A model generated the notes under the pieces. The model did no database searches. It worked only from the letters and a program-made list of their open reading frames with translations, and was not told where the DNA came from. The translations under genes were made by a program, and so were the position numbers. Positions 1-8,216 of a stretch of DNA of 23,675 nucleotides are shown here, in pieces. The stretch's first letter is position 1, and every line of letters begins with the position of its first letter. This DNA is from Nitrosotalea sp. (GTDB taxonomy: Archaea > Thermoproteota > Nitrososphaeria > Nitrososphaerales > Nitrosopumilaceae): NCBI GenBank assembly GCA_023252335.1, contig JAJPEA010000006.1, positions 1-23,675 on the forward strand, given 5' to 3'.

Positions 1-26
1 CATTGGCAATTCACTATTATATATGA
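1..26 (+). CDS. pyrB: Probable 3' end of pyrB (aspartate carbamoyltransferase catalytic chain), partial
   Basis: The third frame is open from the window edge to a TGA at 24-26 and encodes a tail ending LAIHYYI. The TGA overlaps the ATG of pyrI at 23-25, forming an ATGA junction that usually means translational coupling. In archaea pyrB normally sits directly before pyrI, so this is most simply the C-terminus of PyrB, which forms carbamoyl-aspartate in pyrimidine synthesis. Only seven residues are visible, so the identification rests on context rather than on motifs. The first frame also reads open to a TAG at 28-30 and cannot be fully excluded. Confidence 0.5.
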
Positions 27-508
27 GTAGTATACAAACTATTCCAATGTCAGAATCGGATCTTATTGTAAGAAGGATCAAAAATGGAACTGTAATTGAT
101 CATATAGAATCTGGAAAGGGTTTGAAGGTACTAAATGCATTAGGAATAGACGGTAGAGATGGAAATGTAATTACGATTGCACTCAATGTTCCAAGCTCCA
201 AGGTTGCAAAAAAAGACATTATAAAAGTAGAGAATAAATTTTTGCAGGATAAAGATACAAATAAACTTGCATTAATTGCTCCAAAGGCAACAGTAAACAT
301 AATTCAAGATTACAAATTAGTTGAGAAAAGACGTGTAACACTACCAAATCAGATCGAGAGAATTTTTCGATGTTCAAACCCAGACTGTATAACAAACAGC
401 GATGAAAAAATACAGCCCATCATGGATGTAGTTGATAAAACAGGACTTGTCCTAAGATGTAGATATTGTACAAGAACTTTGGATGTTAACGAATTAAAAT
501 ATTATTAA
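23..508 (+). CDS. pyrI: Aspartate carbamoyltransferase regulatory chain PyrI
   Basis: PyrI is the non-catalytic chain of aspartate transcarbamoylase; it binds nucleotide effectors and holds the catalytic trimers together through a zinc domain. The 161-residue product matches the family length of about 150. The N-terminal part (about 10-100) is the allosteric domain, with VRRIKNGTVIDHI near its start. The C-terminal zinc domain has four cysteines at 117, 122, 146 and 149, giving CX4C and CX2C pairs. The ATG overlaps the stop of the presumed pyrB by ATGA, supporting the start and an operon. The gene ends 5 bp from the end of the oppositely oriented atpI. Confidence 0.95.
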   Translation: MSSIQTIPMSESDLIVRRIKNGTVIDHIESGKGLKVLNALGIDGRDGNVITIALNVPSSKVAKKDIIKVENKFLQDKDTNKLALIAPKATVNIIQDYKLVEKRRVTLPNQIERIFRCSNPDCITNSDEKIQPIMDVVDKTGLVLRCRYCTRTLDVNELKYY

Positions 509-510
509 AA

Positions 511-528
511 TTTCTATTTCTTTTCTGC
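511..528 (+). terminator. Possible T-rich terminator after pyrI
   Basis: A pyrimidine tract, mostly T, begins 2 nt after the pyrI stop codon and runs into the 3' end of atpI. Archaeal transcription commonly ends at U-rich tracts without a hairpin. No stem-loop was seen. The call is tentative because the tract is also the complement of atpI coding sequence (its lysine-rich tail). Confidence 0.3.
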
Positions 529-2529
529 TTGCAATGCATATTGATCATAGGTAAACTTTCTTGCACTTCCAAATGGTCTAAAAGCTCTTCCATTACCATG
601 ATAGAATTTTGAGAAGAATTCGACATAGATTAATCTGGCTCCCTGAATGCCTGGCTCAAATACACCAATTATGATATTGAATATGTGACCTATGAATAGT
701 ATCATCGTTCCAAGAACAATGAAAGGAATTCCATGATGTAATGTTTTGAAAAAGATAAAGTCAATTACATCAGCCAAGATAACTGATGCCAAAAGAATTC
801 CAACAAGTCTGGTGTATGACAATATGTGGCTAACAATAGAGGGCAACTCCATGATTGCCCTTGGACCTTCCCCTACAAACATCAAGCCAATTCCACCAAT
901 CATCAAGCCTATGTAAGCAGCACCTGTTGTGCTATGAACTGGGTTGACGTGTTGATGATGCATTAGTGCAAGCCCAAAAAGTACTACACCCCAACCAAAG
1001 AGCAACCAACCCATTTTGCCAATAGCATGTTTTTTGAGACCTTCACGTATACTGTTCAAGATACCAAGGATTAGACCAAATGTTACCATTCCAAGACCAA
1101 TGTATCCAGCGATCAGCAATAGTTTTCTTAGACTAGTAATTGGACTAAATATTGTTCCATCTGCAGGTAGATGTAAACCTAGATGAGTATTGAGAAAACC
1201 AAATAGATAGCCGTTAAGATGGAATCCAAAGTAGAGGTTAAACACAAATCCCAATCCTATTGCAATGATAGCACCTGGTGTCATTGCTTTTGCAAGTTTT
1301 ACCATCTGTCGCCTCTTTAGTATATTCAATGCAAATTTGCTCAACATACTAGGCATGATGTTAATGTCTCTCTTTCCACCTTCAATTCTTCGAATAACCC
1401 ATCGACATACTAGAAGTATGAATAGTCCATATCCTGCATCTCCAACCATCATACCATAGAATATGGGAAAGAATATGCCAAAGATTAGTGTGGGATCGAA
1501 TTCTTTGCCTTCTGGTAAAGAATAGAATCTGATAAAGGCCTCATACAGTTTGAATCTTTTTGGATTATCAAATTGTGTGGGTGGGTGCTCGTCTGTTTCA
1601 AGCTCAAATAACATGGTACCTTTGGTATTTTTCTCAAAGATGCTTCTTAGTTGACCAATCTTTGATTTTGGAATCCAGCCTTCGAGAGCAAAAGAATCAG
1701 ATGTTACTCCCAGGTTATCAATGACTTCAAGTTTTTTGTTTTCAATCTCAAGTTGTTCTTCTATACATACAATATTGACATAATGAGCCTTTGAGATTTC
1801 GTCTAATTGTCTTTCAACTTCTTTTAGTTTATTAGAAATATCAGTCTGTTTTGATTTTAGATTTTGTAGTAGCTGGTCTGCCTTTCCTTCTAGTTTTGGA
1901 ACTGCCTCCATTTTTACACCATACTCTTGAACTACTGTAGCAAGTGCATGCGGTGGAAAGTTTGGAAATGTAACAAGGACCAGATTTGTGGTGTCTTTTC
2001 CTTCTTTTGGATAGATAAAGACATCTTGGCTGTTTACATCAAGTGCCTTTTTGAATGCGGTATAGTTTTTGGAATCTATCCTACCAAAGTATGAATGGGC
2101 CATCTTTAATTGAAGAACACTAAAATCTTCTGGGAAAAATGAAAATTCCTCTACTAGTTTTATGTTGTTTTCAGTCTCTTTGAGCTGCGTTAAGAGATGC
2201 TCTTTTTCTTTTTCCAGGGTTGCCACCTTGTCATCAATGTTGATGGATTTAGTAGCTTGCATTATTTGGTCCATGGAAGTGAATCGTTGGCATTGAGTGG
2301 CTTCAATTGGAGGCAGTACTGTCTTTAGCGCCTTCATTCTCAAGAGTTGGTCTGAGACTTGTCTGAACATTTCATTGTCACGTTCATTTCGCACAAGTGT
2401 GGCAACATCTTTTGATAATGGCTCTAGTTGTACAACATTAAGATCGTGTAAAATAGAAATTACAGTTTGTCTTTCATTTCGTAGCCCAAGTACTGCAATT
2501 CTTCCCATTGGTATTGGTTTTAGAACCAA
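514..2529 (-). CDS. atpI: A-type ATP synthase subunit a/I
   Basis: Subunit a (I) is the membrane stator that carries the two ion half-channels next to the rotor ring and holds the peripheral stalks. The 671-residue protein has the usual two halves: a cytoplasmic part (about 1-350) with long coiled-coil stretches near 95-130 and 215-275, and a membrane part with seven or eight hydrophobic segments. The essential arginine is visible in SYTRL at R574, and a second conserved arginine at R632 lies in GARLIYVEF, followed by FSKFYHGNGRAFRPF. The start is a TTG at 2529, preceded by GAGGT with a 7-nt spacer; an internal ATG at 2508 is the alternative. It is the last gene of the operon, 3 bp after atpH, and meets pyrI tail to tail. 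Confidence 0.95.
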   Translation of the reverse strand: MVLKPIPMGRIAVLGLRNERQTVISILHDLNVVQLEPLSKDVATLVRNERDNEMFRQVSDQLLRMKALKTVLPPIEATQCQRFTSMDQIMQATKSINIDDKVATLEKEKEHLLTQLKETENNIKLVEEFSFFPEDFSVLQLKMAHSYFGRIDSKNYTAFKKALDVNSQDVFIYPKEGKDTTNLVLVTFPNFPPHALATVVQEYGVKMEAVPKLEGKADQLLQNLKSKQTDISNKLKEVERQLDEISKAHYVNIVCIEEQLEIENKKLEVIDNLGVTSDSFALEGWIPKSKIGQLRSIFEKNTKGTMLFELETDEHPPTQFDNPKRFKLYEAFIRFYSLPEGKEFDPTLIFGIFFPIFYGMMVGDAGYGLFILLVCRWVIRRIEGGKRDINIMPSMLSKFALNILKRRQMVKLAKAMTPGAIIAIGLGFVFNLYFGFHLNGYLFGFLNTHLGLHLPADGTIFSPITSLRKLLLIAGYIGLGMVTFGLILGILNSIREGLKKHAIGKMGWLLFGWGVVLFGLALMHHQHVNPVHSTTGAAYIGLMIGGIGLMFVGEGPRAIMELPSIVSHILSYTRLVGILLASVILADVIDFIFFKTLHHGIPFIVLGTMILFIGHIFNIIIGVFEPGIQGARLIYVEFFSKFYHGNGRAFRPFGSARKFTYDQYALQAEKK

Positions 2530-2532
2530 AAT

Positions 2533-2856
2533 CTATACCTCTTTTAGCAAAATATCGATTATCTCTTTGACTGTCTTAGAATCAATTTTTGAAGAAACAG
2601 ACTTGGCCTTGTTTTTTGCATCTTCTATGATTTTTTCTGTTTCTGCTTGTGCTTTCTTTCTTGCCTGGTCTATGGATGATTCAACTAGCTTTTCTCCATC
2701 AGCTTTTGCAGATGTAATTGATTGTATAACATGATCTTCAAGATTTCGTAGTTCGTCTGCTACTTTTTTCTTTTGCTCATCAATTTCTTTTTGTGATCTG
2801 TCTTCTACTTCTTTTATTTGCTTGAGTGAGTGGACGTATTTTTCTGATGTAGACAT
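2533..2856 (-). CDS. atpH: A-type ATP synthase subunit H (peripheral stalk)
   Basis: Subunit H pairs with subunit E to make the coiled-coil peripheral stalks that hold the catalytic head against rotor torque. From the ATG at 2856 the product is 107 residues, almost all charged heptad-like sequence (EKYVHSLKQIKEVEDRSQKE onward) rich in Lys, Glu and Ala, as expected for this family. A longer reading from an ATG at 2886 adds ten residues, but 2856 is preferred: it has GGAG 6 nt upstream and lies 1 nt after the TAA of the preceding small ORF, a typical coupled junction. Identification is by coiled-coil character, length and position just before atpI. Confidence 0.85.
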   Translation of the reverse strand: MSTSEKYVHSLKQIKEVEDRSQKEIDEQKKKVADELRNLEDHVIQSITSAKADGEKLVESSIDQARKKAQAETEKIIEDAKNKAKSVSSKIDSKTVKEIIDILLKEV

Positions 2857-2857
2857 T

Positions 2858-2983
2858 TTAAACTCCAAAAAAGTGCTTGCCTGCATATAGTGCCAATGCT
2901 ACAGTACCAAGAATGTTACCAAGCTTGAATGCTCTAATTATCATAAAGAATCTTCTCTGTTGAGGATTTACAAAGCTAGGCAA
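2858..2983 (-). CDS. Small predicted membrane protein inside the ATP synthase operon
   Basis: An open frame lies in the 119-bp gap between atpD and atpH. From an ATG at 2944 it encodes 28 residues; from a TTG at 2983, which overlaps the end of atpD by 8 nt and has GGAG 10 nt upstream, it encodes 41. The product begins with NPQQRRFF and continues with a basic amphipathic turn (R17, K20) and one hydrophobic segment, LGNILGTVALALYAG (21-35), ending KHFFGV. Its TAA is 1 nt before the atpH ATG. The tight packing, basic-then-hydrophobic pattern and lack of any other use of the gap argue for a real small protein. Methanosarcina operons also have a small gene after D (ahaG); only position is compared here, not homology. 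Function is unknown. Confidence 0.55.
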   Translation of the reverse strand: MPSFVNPQQRRFFMIIRAFKLGNILGTVALALYAGKHFFGV

Positions 2984-3644
2984 CTATTTCTCTCTCCTTT
3001 TGTTTTAGAGATTCTTGTTCTCTTTCTCCCATCTTTCTTTTTACTGTCTTTAACATCATGAAAGTGTCTCGTTCCATTTCATCTAGTCTGAATATGATAA
3101 ATTTGATTGCAGCCTGTAATCTTGGGATAAACACATTTTCGATAGCGTTAGATTTCCTTTTTGTTTTTTCAATCTCAAGTAATAATTTGCGAAGTGTAGT
3201 CTCTTTTTCTGCAACATCAAGAACCATCTTGTGTACATTGTGAAATGCTTTGATTGCTTCGTTGATAGACGGAGGAAGTTCTAGTAGATGTTCTGTAAGA
3301 GCCTGATTACTTTTTCCACCTTCAATCTTTGGAATTCGAACACCCATGACATTTTTTGGAGTAATTTGTAATTTATTTAATTGTGGGATCTTCATTGCCT
3401 CATTTTCTAATCTCATGGCACCTGCAAGCATTTCTGCCATTCGAATTGCTTGATAGCCTTTTACTAGTTCTGCTTGAAGACCACTTCTTAGTGCAGCTAC
3501 AGTTTTGCTTGCATTGAAGAATTCAAGAATTAATGCTTGTCTTTTTAGTTTTAGTAATTTTAGACCTTTTTTTGCAACGATGATTCTTCGCTTTGTGCGG
3601 ATGTATTCAAGACGTGTTGGTCTAATGTTAATTACTGATGGCAA
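2976..3644 (-). CDS. atpD: A-type ATP synthase subunit D (central stalk)
   Basis: Subunit D is the coiled-coil rotor shaft inside the A3B3 head. The 222-residue product has the family N-terminus (IRPTRLEYIRTKRRIIVAKK, then GLKLLKLKRQAL), a middle domain, and a long C-terminal helix rich in Arg, Lys and Glu that ends QKEREIVA. The start is TTG at 3644: the upstream frame has no ATG or GTG, GGTG lies 8 nt upstream, and the preceding atpB stop is only 2 nt away. No internal Met precedes the conserved N-terminal motif, so TTG is the sensible choice. It is followed by the small membrane ORF and then atpH and atpI. Confidence 0.95.
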   Translation of the reverse strand: MPSVINIRPTRLEYIRTKRRIIVAKKGLKLLKLKRQALILEFFNASKTVAALRSGLQAELVKGYQAIRMAEMLAGAMRLENEAMKIPQLNKLQITPKNVMGVRIPKIEGGKSNQALTEHLLELPPSINEAIKAFHNVHKMVLDVAEKETTLRKLLLEIEKTKRKSNAIENVFIPRLQAAIKFIIFRLDEMERDTFMMLKTVKRKMGEREQESLKQKEREIVA

Positions 3645-3646
3645 TT

Positions 3647-5035
3647 TTATGCACCTGCGCCAGATTTCTTTCTGTACTTTTCGATGAATTCTGGTTTGAT
3701 ACGATTAAGTTCAGAGTCTGATAGTTCACTTAGTAATTCCCAACCAATATCCAAGGTCTGTTCGATTGAACGGTTCTCATCCATTCCTTGGTTTACAAAC
3801 TTTCTTTCAAAGTCGTTAGCTACCTTCATGAATTTTCTGTCAAGATCACTGAGTGCTTCTTCACCTACAATTGCAGCTAATGATCTTGCATCTTTTCCTT
3901 GTGCATAAGATGAGTAAAGTTGGTCTGCAAGGCTTCTGTGATCTTCTCTTGTGCTTCCTTTTCCAATACCCTGATTCATCAAACGTGAAAGACTTGTCAA
4001 GACATCCACAGGTGGATGTATGTCTCCTCTGTGCAAATCTCTACTCATGACAATCTGTCCTTCTGTGATATATCCAGTAAGATCTGGAATTGGGTGAGTG
4101 ATATCGTCTGCAGGCATGGTAAGAATTGGAATTTGTGTTACAGAACCATTTCTGCCTTTGATCTTTCCTGCTCTTTCATACAATGATGACAAGTCAGTAT
4201 ACATGTAACCAGGATAACCTCTTCTTCCTGGAACCTCTTCTCTTGCAGCAGAAATTTCTCTTAATGCTTCACAATAGTTAGTCATATCAGTCATGATTAC
4301 AAGTACATGCATGTCTCTTTCATATGCAAGATATTCTGCAGTAGTTAATGCAAGTCTTGGAGTTAGTAGACGCTCCATTGATGGATCAGATGAAAGGTTC
4401 AGAAATAGAGCTGTTCTTCCAAGTGCACCACTTTCTTCGAATTGTTTAACAAAAAAGTTTGCTTCTTCACTTGTGATTCCCATTGCTGCAAATACTACTG
4501 AAAAGTTTTCTGAACCACCAAGAACTTTTGCCTGTCTTGCAATCTGTGCTGCAAGCAAGTTGTGAGGAAGACCTGCACCGGAAAATATTGGAAGTTTTTG
4601 ACCTCTGACTAGTGTATTCATTCCATCAATATTTGACATTCCAGTCTGGATGAATTCAGATGGTTCTTCTCTAGAATATGGATTTATACCAGAACCAACC
4701 AAGTCAACTTTAGTTTTAGAAACAATTTTTGGACCATTGTCTCTTGGGTTTCCTAGACCATCAAAGACACGTCCTAGCATTTCATCAGATACTGCAAGCT
4801 GAGCAGTTTCGCCTAGGAATTTTACAGATGTATCACCAATGTTAAGTCCTAGTGTTGCGCCAAAGACCTGAACAACTGCAAGGCCTTGTCTTGTATCAAG
4901 AACTTGGCCTTGTCTTCTCTCACCGTTTTGTAATTTGATTTCTACCATTTCACCATATGCAGCATTTTCTACTCCCTCTACAAACATTAGAGGACCTGCA
5001 ATCTTTGAAAGTGTCTTGAATGCGATTCCGGACAT
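3647..5035 (-). CDS. atpB: A-type ATP synthase subunit B (regulatory, nucleotide-binding)
   Basis: Subunit B alternates with A in the catalytic head and binds nucleotide without hydrolysing it. The 462-residue product has the beta-barrel start (FKTLSKIAGPLMFVEGV) and, where A has a P-loop, the family's degenerate sequence FSGAGLPHNLLAAQIARQA (about 151-169). LTMPADDITHPIPDLTGYIT is typical of B. The start is the ATG at 5035, which shares one base with the atpA TAA (TAATG) and has GGAGG 10 nt upstream. A reading that starts at 5131 would add 32 residues overlapping atpA and is not favoured. Confidence 0.97.
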   Translation of the reverse strand: MSGIAFKTLSKIAGPLMFVEGVENAAYGEMVEIKLQNGERRQGQVLDTRQGLAVVQVFGATLGLNIGDTSVKFLGETAQLAVSDEMLGRVFDGLGNPRDNGPKIVSKTKVDLVGSGINPYSREEPSEFIQTGMSNIDGMNTLVRGQKLPIFSGAGLPHNLLAAQIARQAKVLGGSENFSVVFAAMGITSEEANFFVKQFEESGALGRTALFLNLSSDPSMERLLTPRLALTTAEYLAYERDMHVLVIMTDMTNYCEALREISAAREEVPGRRGYPGYMYTDLSSLYERAGKIKGRNGSVTQIPILTMPADDITHPIPDLTGYITEGQIVMSRDLHRGDIHPPVDVLTSLSRLMNQGIGKGSTREDHRSLADQLYSSYAQGKDARSLAAIVGEEALSDLDRKFMKVANDFERKFVNQGMDENRSIEQTLDIGWELLSELSDSELNRIKPEFIEKYRKKSGAGA

Positions 5036-6798
5036 TATCGTGATGCCTCCATTGATAAGGTTGAAAATTCTTGTTGCATTTTGCTCTTTGTATCCTTTAC
5101 TAGTTGTTCTACTTGATCTTCTTTTGTCCATTTAATTTTTGATATCATCTTTCTTGATTCCAATTGTCCCACCTTTACAGATGTAATTCCTTTTTTGATT
5201 GCATCTGCTTCCATCTTGCCAAATTCTAAAATTGTTGATAGCATTAAGAATTGTTTTCGAATTGATGTGTATGTATCTACATCATCATATGCACTCTGTT
5301 GTAGATAGTCTTCTCTAATTGATCTTGCAGTATCCAGTACACCCTTTTCTGGTTCTGGAAGTGCATCATAACCCACAAGTTGAACTATTTCTTGCAATTC
5401 AGATTCCTTTTGGAGAATTTCAAGTGCTTCTTTTCTTGATGCAATCCATGTTGGGGCTACGTTATTTTTGTACCAGTCTCCCATTCCGTCCGCATACAAT
5501 GAATAACTAGTAAGCCAATTAATTGATGGAAAGTGCCTTCTTGATGCCAAGCTTGCATCAAGTGCCCAAAAGACTCTGGTTACTCTGAGTGTGTTTTGTG
5601 ACACTGGTTCTGAAAAGTCACCACCTGGTGGAGATACTGCACCAACAAGTGTAAGAGAGCCAACACGTTCTTCAGGTGAAATAACAACTGCTTTTCCACC
5701 TCTTTCATAGAATTCTGCTAGTCTTCTACCAAGATAAGCTGGATATCCTTCTTCACCAGGCATTTCTTCAAGTCTACCTGAAATTTCTCTGAGTGCTTCT
5801 GCCCATCTTGATGTACTGTCTGCCATCAATGCAACACCATATCCCATATCACGATAGTATTCACCCATTGTGATACCTGTGTAGATACTTGCTTCACGTG
5901 CAGCTACTGGCATGTTAGATGTATTAGCAACAAGAATTGTACGCTCCATCAACGGTCTCTTTGATTTTGGATCTTCAAGTTTCGGAAACGTTGTAAGAAC
6001 TTCAGTCATTTCGTTTCCTCTTTCTCCACAACCTACATAGACAATCACATTACTGTCTGCCCATTTTGCAAGTTGTTGTTGGGTTACAGTTTTTCCACTT
6101 CCAAATGGACCAGGAATTGCAGCTGTGCCGCCTTTTGCAACTGGGAAGAATGTGTCAAGTACCCTTTGTCCTGTAAGCAATGGTTCTTCTGGTGCTAGCT
6201 TGCGAAGAACTGGCCTTGGAGTTCTTACAGTCCACCAGCTTGATAGACCAATGTCTGCTTTGGTTCCATTTTGTACAGAAGCTACAATGTCATTAACAGT
6301 GTATTTGCCTTCAGAGATATCAGTCAGTGTACCTTTTACATTGTAAGGAACCATTATCTTGTGCATAATAAGTGGAGTTTCCTGGACTTCACCAATTATT
6401 TCTCCAGGGGATACATGATCTCCTTTCTTCTTTATTGGAACAAATTCCCATTTTTTGGTTTGGTCAAGTGCGGGAATGACCTTTCCTCTGCTGATAAAGT
6501 CACCACTTTGTTCTCGTAGAACATCTAGTGGTCTTTGGATACCGTCATAAATCGATGTTAGTAAACCTGGGCCAAGCTGCATTGAGAGAGGTCTTTTTGT
6601 ATTGATTACTTTTTCTCCTGGACGAAGACCTGTTGTATCTTCGTAAACTTGGACTGTTGCCTTGCTTCCTTCGATACGAATTATTTCTCCCACTAGTCCC
6701 ATATCTCCAATACGGACTACGTCGAACATTTGTGCGCCTTCTAGGCCACTTGCGATCACTACTGGACCTGAAACTCTTGAAATTATTCCATCAGCCAT
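5035..6798 (-). CDS. atpA: A-type ATP synthase subunit A (catalytic)
   Basis: Subunit A carries the catalytic sites that make or hydrolyse ATP. The 587-residue product has the N-terminal barrel (MADGIISRVSGPVVIASGL), the non-homologous insert typical of A subunits (about 110-190), and the P-loop GPFGSGKT at 230-237. The catalytic GER motif follows in GCGERGNEM with E259 and R260, and MADSTSRWAEALREISGRL is the Walker B and sensor region. No intein is present, unlike in some archaeal atpA genes. It begins 9 bp after atpF and overlaps atpB by one base. Confidence 0.98.
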   Translation of the reverse strand: MADGIISRVSGPVVIASGLEGAQMFDVVRIGDMGLVGEIIRIEGSKATVQVYEDTTGLRPGEKVINTKRPLSMQLGPGLLTSIYDGIQRPLDVLREQSGDFISRGKVIPALDQTKKWEFVPIKKKGDHVSPGEIIGEVQETPLIMHKIMVPYNVKGTLTDISEGKYTVNDIVASVQNGTKADIGLSSWWTVRTPRPVLRKLAPEEPLLTGQRVLDTFFPVAKGGTAAIPGPFGSGKTVTQQQLAKWADSNVIVYVGCGERGNEMTEVLTTFPKLEDPKSKRPLMERTILVANTSNMPVAAREASIYTGITMGEYYRDMGYGVALMADSTSRWAEALREISGRLEEMPGEEGYPAYLGRRLAEFYERGGKAVVISPEERVGSLTLVGAVSPPGGDFSEPVSQNTLRVTRVFWALDASLASRRHFPSINWLTSYSLYADGMGDWYKNNVAPTWIASRKEALEILQKESELQEIVQLVGYDALPEPEKGVLDTARSIREDYLQQSAYDDVDTYTSIRKQFLMLSTILEFGKMEADAIKKGITSVKVGQLESRKMISKIKWTKEDQVEQLVKDTKSKMQQEFSTLSMEASR

Positions 6799-6807
6799 TT
6801 ATCATCA

Positions 6808-7146
6808 TCAACTCGAGGGGATACTTATTCCTAACACTCTCTTTGCTAGAACAGAGATAGATTCTTCTTGAATGTTACCTTCTAAAGCAGGCATAAATAT
6901 CACTAGAGGTTCAATTGAGGCTTCGATCCTCTTTCTAAATATGGCAGGAAGACTGGATCTAACGGCGTCGCTTATTATAATAAGGCTGTAATTACCTGAC
7001 GAAAAGAGATCTTGAATGGTCTTGCTTGCATCATCACCACTTGTGATAAAAGTGTCTTCTATTCCTAGAAGGTTATATCCTATAGCAAGCTCACGCTCTC
7101 CTACTACTGCTATTTTTCCAGTGGTGCTAGATTTTTGTTGTGACAT
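6808..7146 (-). CDS. atpF: A-type ATP synthase subunit F
   Basis: Subunit F is a small rotor subunit that binds D at the base of the head and modulates activity. The 112-residue protein fits the family length of about 100 and shows the pattern GKIAVVGERELAIGYNLLGI, then DLFSSGNYSLIIISDAV, a Rossmann-like alternation. It ends with a helix, VLAKRVLGISIPSS. The ATG lies 2 bp after the atpC stop, and the gene sits in the canonical C-F-A-B order, which strengthens the call. Confidence 0.92.
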   Translation of the reverse strand: MSQQKSSTTGKIAVVGERELAIGYNLLGIEDTFITSGDDASKTIQDLFSSGNYSLIIISDAVRSSLPAIFRKRIEASIEPLVIFMPALEGNIQEESISVLAKRVLGISIPSS

Positions 7147-7148
7147 GT

Positions 7149-8216
7149 TTATTCTACCAGTAATAACGAATTGATGTAATCTGTAGAGAGGTTATAGCGT
7201 TTACCATATGCAATTCTTTTGATGTTTTCACGCTCATGTTCGGTGTTAATGATAAAGTAGAATATAGTACCAATTGAAAGTGCAATATTTTTCAATTTTT
7301 TCACATATTCGGAATTTATGAATTTATCCAAAGCAACCTCAAAGTCAATTAGACTGTTTGATTTTTTGTACTGTGCTAATGCATTGACCAACATGAATCT
7401 ATTTTCTATCCTGCCAACAATTTCTGTAACATCTTTTGCATTATAAACATCCAACAATTCGTTGGTGGTCATCTTTCCACCTACGATCAAGTGCTTGCTC
7501 AATATTTCCTTGTCAAGATTAGACTCTTTGGCCTTGAGGAGGCTGAGTACATTTTTCTTGTCTATCTCCGCTCTTATGAAATCCCGAATCAATCCTTCAT
7601 CACCTTGGAAGAACTTGAGTGACTCTAGTAAATTCTGATAATAGAAAGTTTGAAGTGCAGACATCATAGGACCAAGATCACCAGTCTTTTGATATGTCTC
7701 AAGATGGTGCATTAGAACTGTTCCGTAGTTGTACTTTACCAGTTGATTTACAACACCATCTACTCCTGTCTGGGACAAGATTATTTTCATCTCATCATGT
7801 GTAATGTTTCCAGCAGAGATGCCTGCAGGAACGTTTCTGCTTGATACAAGAAATGATTCTGTTTCAGAAATTGGTCTTCCCATGCTCTTTGCAGAAAGAA
7901 TAAGCTCAATATTGTAAATATCCCATTTTGAAAGATATGCCCTAATTGCAGATTTTCCGTTAAATGGAGTTGCTTCTAATGCAGTCTTGTTGATGTATAC
8001 AAGATGTCTGTTAAGTGCAACTTCCAAAAGTTCAGATTCCTTGAAAAGTGATGCTGCCTTTTCTATTTCTGGCTTGTACCATGTAGAGCCAAGTGTTTTT
8101 ACCATCTCGGCTTCATCTTTTGCCTTCATCAGGTTTTGCATTTCTTCTTTTGATAAAAGATTAAGTGAGATTGCTTGTAGTCTACCAAATGACGACGCGT
8201 ATTGTGATGTTGGCAT
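7149..8216 (-). CDS. atpC: A-type ATP synthase subunit C (rotor socket)
   Basis: Subunit C (eukaryotic d) is a cup-shaped all-helical protein that seats the central stalk on the membrane ring. The 355-residue length matches the family. The start MPTSQYASSFGRLQAISLNL and the EMQNLMKAKDEAEMVKTL region are typical, as is the repeated alpha-helical composition without membrane segments. The ATG shares its first base with the atpE TAA (TAATG), and GGAG lies 8 nt upstream, which fixes the start. Sequence conservation in this family is low, so gene order is part of the evidence. Confidence 0.92.
   Translation of the reverse strand: MPTSQYASSFGRLQAISLNLLSKEEMQNLMKAKDEAEMVKTLGSTWYKPEIEKAASLFKESELLEVALNRHLVYINKTALEATPFNGKSAIRAYLSKWDIYNIELILSAKSMGRPISETESFLVSSRNVPAGISAGNITHDEMKIILSQTGVDGVVNQLVKYNYGTVLMHHLETYQKTGDLGPMMSALQTFYYQNLLESLKFFQGDEGLIRDFIRAEIDKKNVLSLLKAKESNLDKEILSKHLIVGGKMTTNELLDVYNAKDVTEIVGRIENRFMLVNALAQYKKSNSLIDFEVALDKFINSEYVKKLKNIALSIGTIFYFIINTEHERENIKRIAYGKRYNLSTDYINSLLLVE

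Noticed and set aside
2297..2734. 145-codon plus-strand frame opposite the atpI-atpH junction
   Set aside because: It is antisense to two well-supported genes, composed of low-complexity Ser/Phe/Ile translation typical of a shadow frame, with no motif or ribosome binding site.
5036..5131. N-terminal extension of atpB from 5131
   Set aside because: It would add 32 residues overlapping atpA and lacks a ribosome binding site, whereas the ATG at 5035 has TAATG coupling and GGAGG.
5035..6798. Intein in the catalytic subunit
   Set aside because: The P-loop region is uninterrupted and the total length of 587 is normal for subunit A.
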